Positions 21,201-22,477 of a stretch of 22,477 bases of DNA are shown piece after piece; positions within the stretch are counted from its first letter, which is position 1; each line of letters starts with the position of its first letter. Location: positions 1 through 22,477 of the forward strand of contig JACVTC010000504.1 of assembly GCA_016946835.1 (NCBI GenBank), read 5' to 3'. The position numbers and the translations under genes were made by a program. The notes beneath the pieces are model-generated. The model made no database searches. It was not told where the DNA came from and saw only the letters and a list, made by a program, of their open reading frames with translations. This DNA is from Neocallimastix lanati (nom. inval.). Its lineage: Eukaryota > Neocallimastigomycota > Neocallimastigomycetes > Neocallimastigales > Neocallimastigaceae.

Positions 21201-21937
21201 AATACGTCTATATATTATGTAATGATTTAACTTTAAGATATTGTGACTTAAAAAAAAATTTAAATTTTAATTTTAAAGAAGAGGAACCTTCTACTTCAAA
21301 TAGTTCTACTTCAAATAGTTCTACTTCAAATAGTTCTACTTCAAATAGTTCTACTTCAAATGGTTCTACTTCAAAATGTTCTACTTTAGAATTTTCTACT
21401 ACAAAATGTTCTACTACAGAATGTTCTACTTCAAAATGTACTACTTCAAAATGTTCTACTACAAAATGTTCTACTACAGAATGTTCTACTTCAAAATGTA
21501 CTACTTCAAAATGTTCATCATCAAAATGTTCTACTTCAGAATGCTCTACTTCAGAATGTTCTACTTCAGAATGTTCTACTTCAGAATGTTCTACTTCAGA
21601 TTCGGATTCTATTAATTATCGTGAAATTAATCGTGGTTGTAATATTGAAACTTTTTATATAAAGGAAGAACTTATGGAAAAGCTCATCTATTCAATATGT
21701 TATGACGATATGGAAAAAAAATTGTCATCTATTCGTATTCCAAACTATAAAGTAATTTCTGAAAAAGATATGGAAAATTTTTATAAAGAAGAAAACAATA
21801 AAGATAAATATAAAGAAATTAAAAAACATATTTTAAGCGTTGTCACTCAAAACGATATTCCTAAATATTGTAAAGAAAGACCACATCAAGCTTTTTTGTT
21901 GCATGAATTATTGTCATTAATTTTCAAAAAAAATTAA
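18245..21937 (+). CDS. NCLDV-type superfamily II helicase, early transcription factor D6-like
   Basis: 1230 residues with a complete superfamily II ATPase core: motif I HSPGTGKS (56-63), motif II DEVHH (176-180), motif III SATP (210-213), a motif V region GSDIVSESVDI (551-561) and motif VI QIIGRIRRVG (581-590). The HSPGTGKS and DEVHHFRN wording, the GRIRR motif and a long helicase-distal region fit the D6/D11 group of NCLDV transcription ATPases. The length is nearer the early-transcription-factor small subunit (poxvirus D6, and its about 1130-residue asfarvirus counterpart) than NPH-I. The expected role is ATP-dependent promoter recognition or initiation with the viral RNA polymerase, whose largest subunit is encoded nearby. 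Odd features are a Lys/Ser repeat insert (330-365), acidic and Asn-rich loops (143-165, 450-500) and a 105-residue Ser/Thr/Cys repeat (1016-1120). The core is intact, so it may be functional. NPH-I-like or a linear-plasmid helicase are the alternatives. Confidence 0.85.
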   Translation: MTYPDINNLHSLREFTEIYTNNPLIEENVHMKRYQILPVRYMSPENEVVNRFLIYHSPGTGKSFTALWIALKFINVYKKPCIILVKGKEAITEFTKRVKTWYDYTFEYYPHLPNVKDYKEFIKKYIEFRTYITFCNDIKNINDSNTDTDDNNNKSDHQQTTSNSFSFYDERLIIIDEVHHFRNPTKKKFIYNNLSSLLNHINKSRIIFMSATPIFDNANEITDLVKLIKPNLNSTSFLTPEKLKEEMLGHLSYYGLNPPNTTVNYMGSYIPGIERYKIVKVPMQGVQLQNYRNILKEPQEKNNMGINYVKATLGVLHLQIDDNLTQDTNKGSKAKGKSNDTKKGSKAKGKSNDAKKRSKSKVKSDLSEYQFSNDKIIHSNPLLQDIINQQSKDIKNYCCKLYHCLNEINKKENPDGPIFIYCSIIEQVGIYYFSAILCAMGYHYVYNKISSNSRHNDETSNFSNLESKVDRKGKGINRFLPHHFSSFHDGDVDDDNEFAELKEIRKERDDKFWNFTFITGDKKLCPNMMERLDIFNDSSNQNGSKIKVLLGSDIVSESVDIMNVRQLHVLTPHWNYEKINQIIGRIRRVGSHDSLPENQRFVNVYLYMACDDEVKCSDSYQYSVDYRKYILCENKYKDALKFNQALKNASIEFLIHAPFNLNDSQNSNGLSTKEQNKPLDIESSLSESRAMTNTSIAIDANIHGETSSFEDINGNEIIGNTSIVPYLHYSSVYLDKLLPLCMIEINKKLRPFFSENHCIRIMDLMDRIPVINLFVLPKLIEYINSNNIVIAGGILRYSDGMIYRKIISNYRLNYRNAYFGKLLRQNLPFYNNNRSRQMNEHSSYFIHAKVDIKSEEIVSLNNKLQNADMTREAYNQLIKYSHTEKLFILRYALRQNLFNITKLFYPYWKKIDNFVYISYFSTIKTTSYASNKKKSEKDFSTNIIYADFNLREWMLVNDEPNSEDISKQMDNHYRIEERNRIKDRYKYVYILCNDLTLRYCDLKKNLNFNFKEEEPSTSNSSTSNSSTSNSSTSNSSTSNGSTSKCSTLEFSTTKCSTTECSTSKCTTSKCSTTKCSTTECSTSKCTTSKCSSSKCSTSECSTSECSTSECSTSECSTSDSDSINYREINRGCNIETFYIKEELMEKLIYSICYDDMEKKLSSIRIPNYKVISEKDMENFYKEENNKDKYKEIKKHILSVVTQNDIPKYCKERPHQAFLLHELLSLIFKKN
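19232..19339 (+). repeat. 39-bp tandem repeat coding a Lys/Ser insert in the helicase
   Basis: Two near-identical 39-base units plus a diverged third encode KGSKAKGKSNDTK, KGSKAKGKSNDAK and KRSKSKVKSD. The insert lies between the two helicase lobes (residues 330-365) and would be a flexible, very basic loop. Near-identity of the first two units indicates recent duplication. Confidence 0.85.
21290..21604 (+). repeat. 15-bp minisatellite coding 21 pentapeptides in the helicase tail
   Basis: Twenty-one 15-base units (TTCTACTTCAAAATG-like) encode five STSNS-type pentapeptides, then a series of CSTSK, CSTTE and CTTSK types, and finally four identical CSTSE units. Unit 9 (residues 1056-1060 area, CSTLEF) breaks the pattern slightly. 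The later units place one Cys every five residues. All units keep the reading frame. Confidence 0.9.
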
Positions 21938-22477
21938 AGATAGTAGAAATGAAATGATAGAATTATGGGAAAAATATTTATTTGATTATGATCTTATTAT
22001 TATTTTATAAATGAATAAACCTTTAATTATTTTTAGTATAGTTAATATATATATATTGTAAATAAATTTTATATATAAATTAAAATAATAATATTTAAAT
22101 AATTGCAAAAATAAAAAAATATTTAAATTAAAATTTTATATATAGGTATATGAATAAATAGTATATTAAAATTAAATATTAATTATTAATTATATAAGAA
22201 ATTATTATTATATTTGAAAAATTAAATGTACATATTTTATATTATATATAGTATTTTTTTAAAAATAAAAAATTAATTGATAATTTTATATTCCTTTTTA
22301 CTTTTTTTTTTTTTTAAAAAATTAAATATATTTATCTGTACATTGAAAAATATATATATATATTTTTTTAAAAAAATTAATATCCAAATATATTTAATGT
22401 AATTATTATTATATATCGTTATTCATTACATGTTTAAATATAATTTTATATATAAATATATATATAATATTATTTAA
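21938..22477. other. AT-rich region to the window end, no gene seen
   Basis: About 540 bases of A/T-rich DNA after the helicase stop, with T/A runs near 22300-22320, (AT) stretches and the right copy of the direct repeat. No ORF of note begins here. Confidence 0.6.
22320..22360 (+). repeat. Right copy of an imperfect direct repeat flanking the helicase gene
   Basis: This pairs with the copy at 17836-17874; both share AATTAAATATATT, a short variable gap and GTACATTGAAAA followed by AT repeats. It is preceded by a T(n)A(n) palindrome (22300-22320). Confidence 0.5.

Noticed and set aside
21376-21615. Phe/Tyr/Met-rich 79-residue frame overlapping the helicase tail
   Set aside because: A frame-shifted shadow of the 15-bp minisatellite. 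The helicase frame continues through it to conserved-looking sequence on both sides.
13620-21937. Integrated yeast-type linear (killer) plasmid as the source of the polymerase and helicase
   Set aside because: Such plasmids encode a compact fused polymerase and a shorter helicase. Here the largest subunit has a recognisable zinc clamp and normal domain order, and the helicase has the length of NCLDV early transcription factors. A tree would settle it.
1-22477. tRNA, rRNA, CRISPR arrays or transposon terminal repeats
   Set aside because: No cloverleaf-like sequence, regularly spaced unrelated spacers or transposase frame could be seen.

Overview
The window looks like the left end of a chromosome from a very AT-rich fungus. 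It opens with a C-strand telomere array of mixed TTAGGGG/TTAGGG units. The rest is A/T-dominated, with long A/T homopolymer spacers, intronless genes, Asn-rich proteins and ACT/ACA-coded Thr linkers. Two secreted multi-domain lectins, one with three hevein-type chitin-binding modules (CBM18), fit an anaerobic gut fungus (Neocallimastigomycota). That assignment is an inference from composition and gene content; there is no rRNA or other marker here.

Layout. 1-365: telomere. 356-1900 (minus): a secreted protein of unknown family whose 3' end runs into the telomere and takes its stop codon from it. 2466-3917 (plus): an extremely AT-rich gene of unknown function. 4173-9725 (plus): a giant secreted lectin with Ser-rich zones, an eight-heptad Asn/Ala coiled coil, a Thr/Asn linker, bulb-lectin-like segments and a ricin-like C-terminus. 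9777-10075: a purine-rich repeat block. 10273-12165 (plus): a secreted protein with three ricin-like units and three CBM18 domains. 12166-13619: an AT-rich gap.

From 13620 the content changes. There is the front half of an RNA polymerase largest subunit (13620-15779, plus) with an intact ADFDGDEMN motif, ending just after the bridge helix. Next comes a short protein with a Cys/His metal-site motif (16543-17415, minus), then a 1230-residue superfamily II helicase with giant-virus early-transcription-factor features (18245-21937, plus). These three read as a piece of an endogenized nucleocytoplasmic large DNA virus (NCLDV), probably Asfarviridae- or Poxviridae-like, next to subtelomeric host lectin genes. 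The two recognisable viral genes would act together in virus-encoded cytoplasmic transcription. The two lectins would act together outside the cell, in wall or surface carbohydrate binding. The helicase carries repeat-encoded low-complexity insertions in the style of the host lectins, which hints at time spent in, or co-evolution with, this genome.
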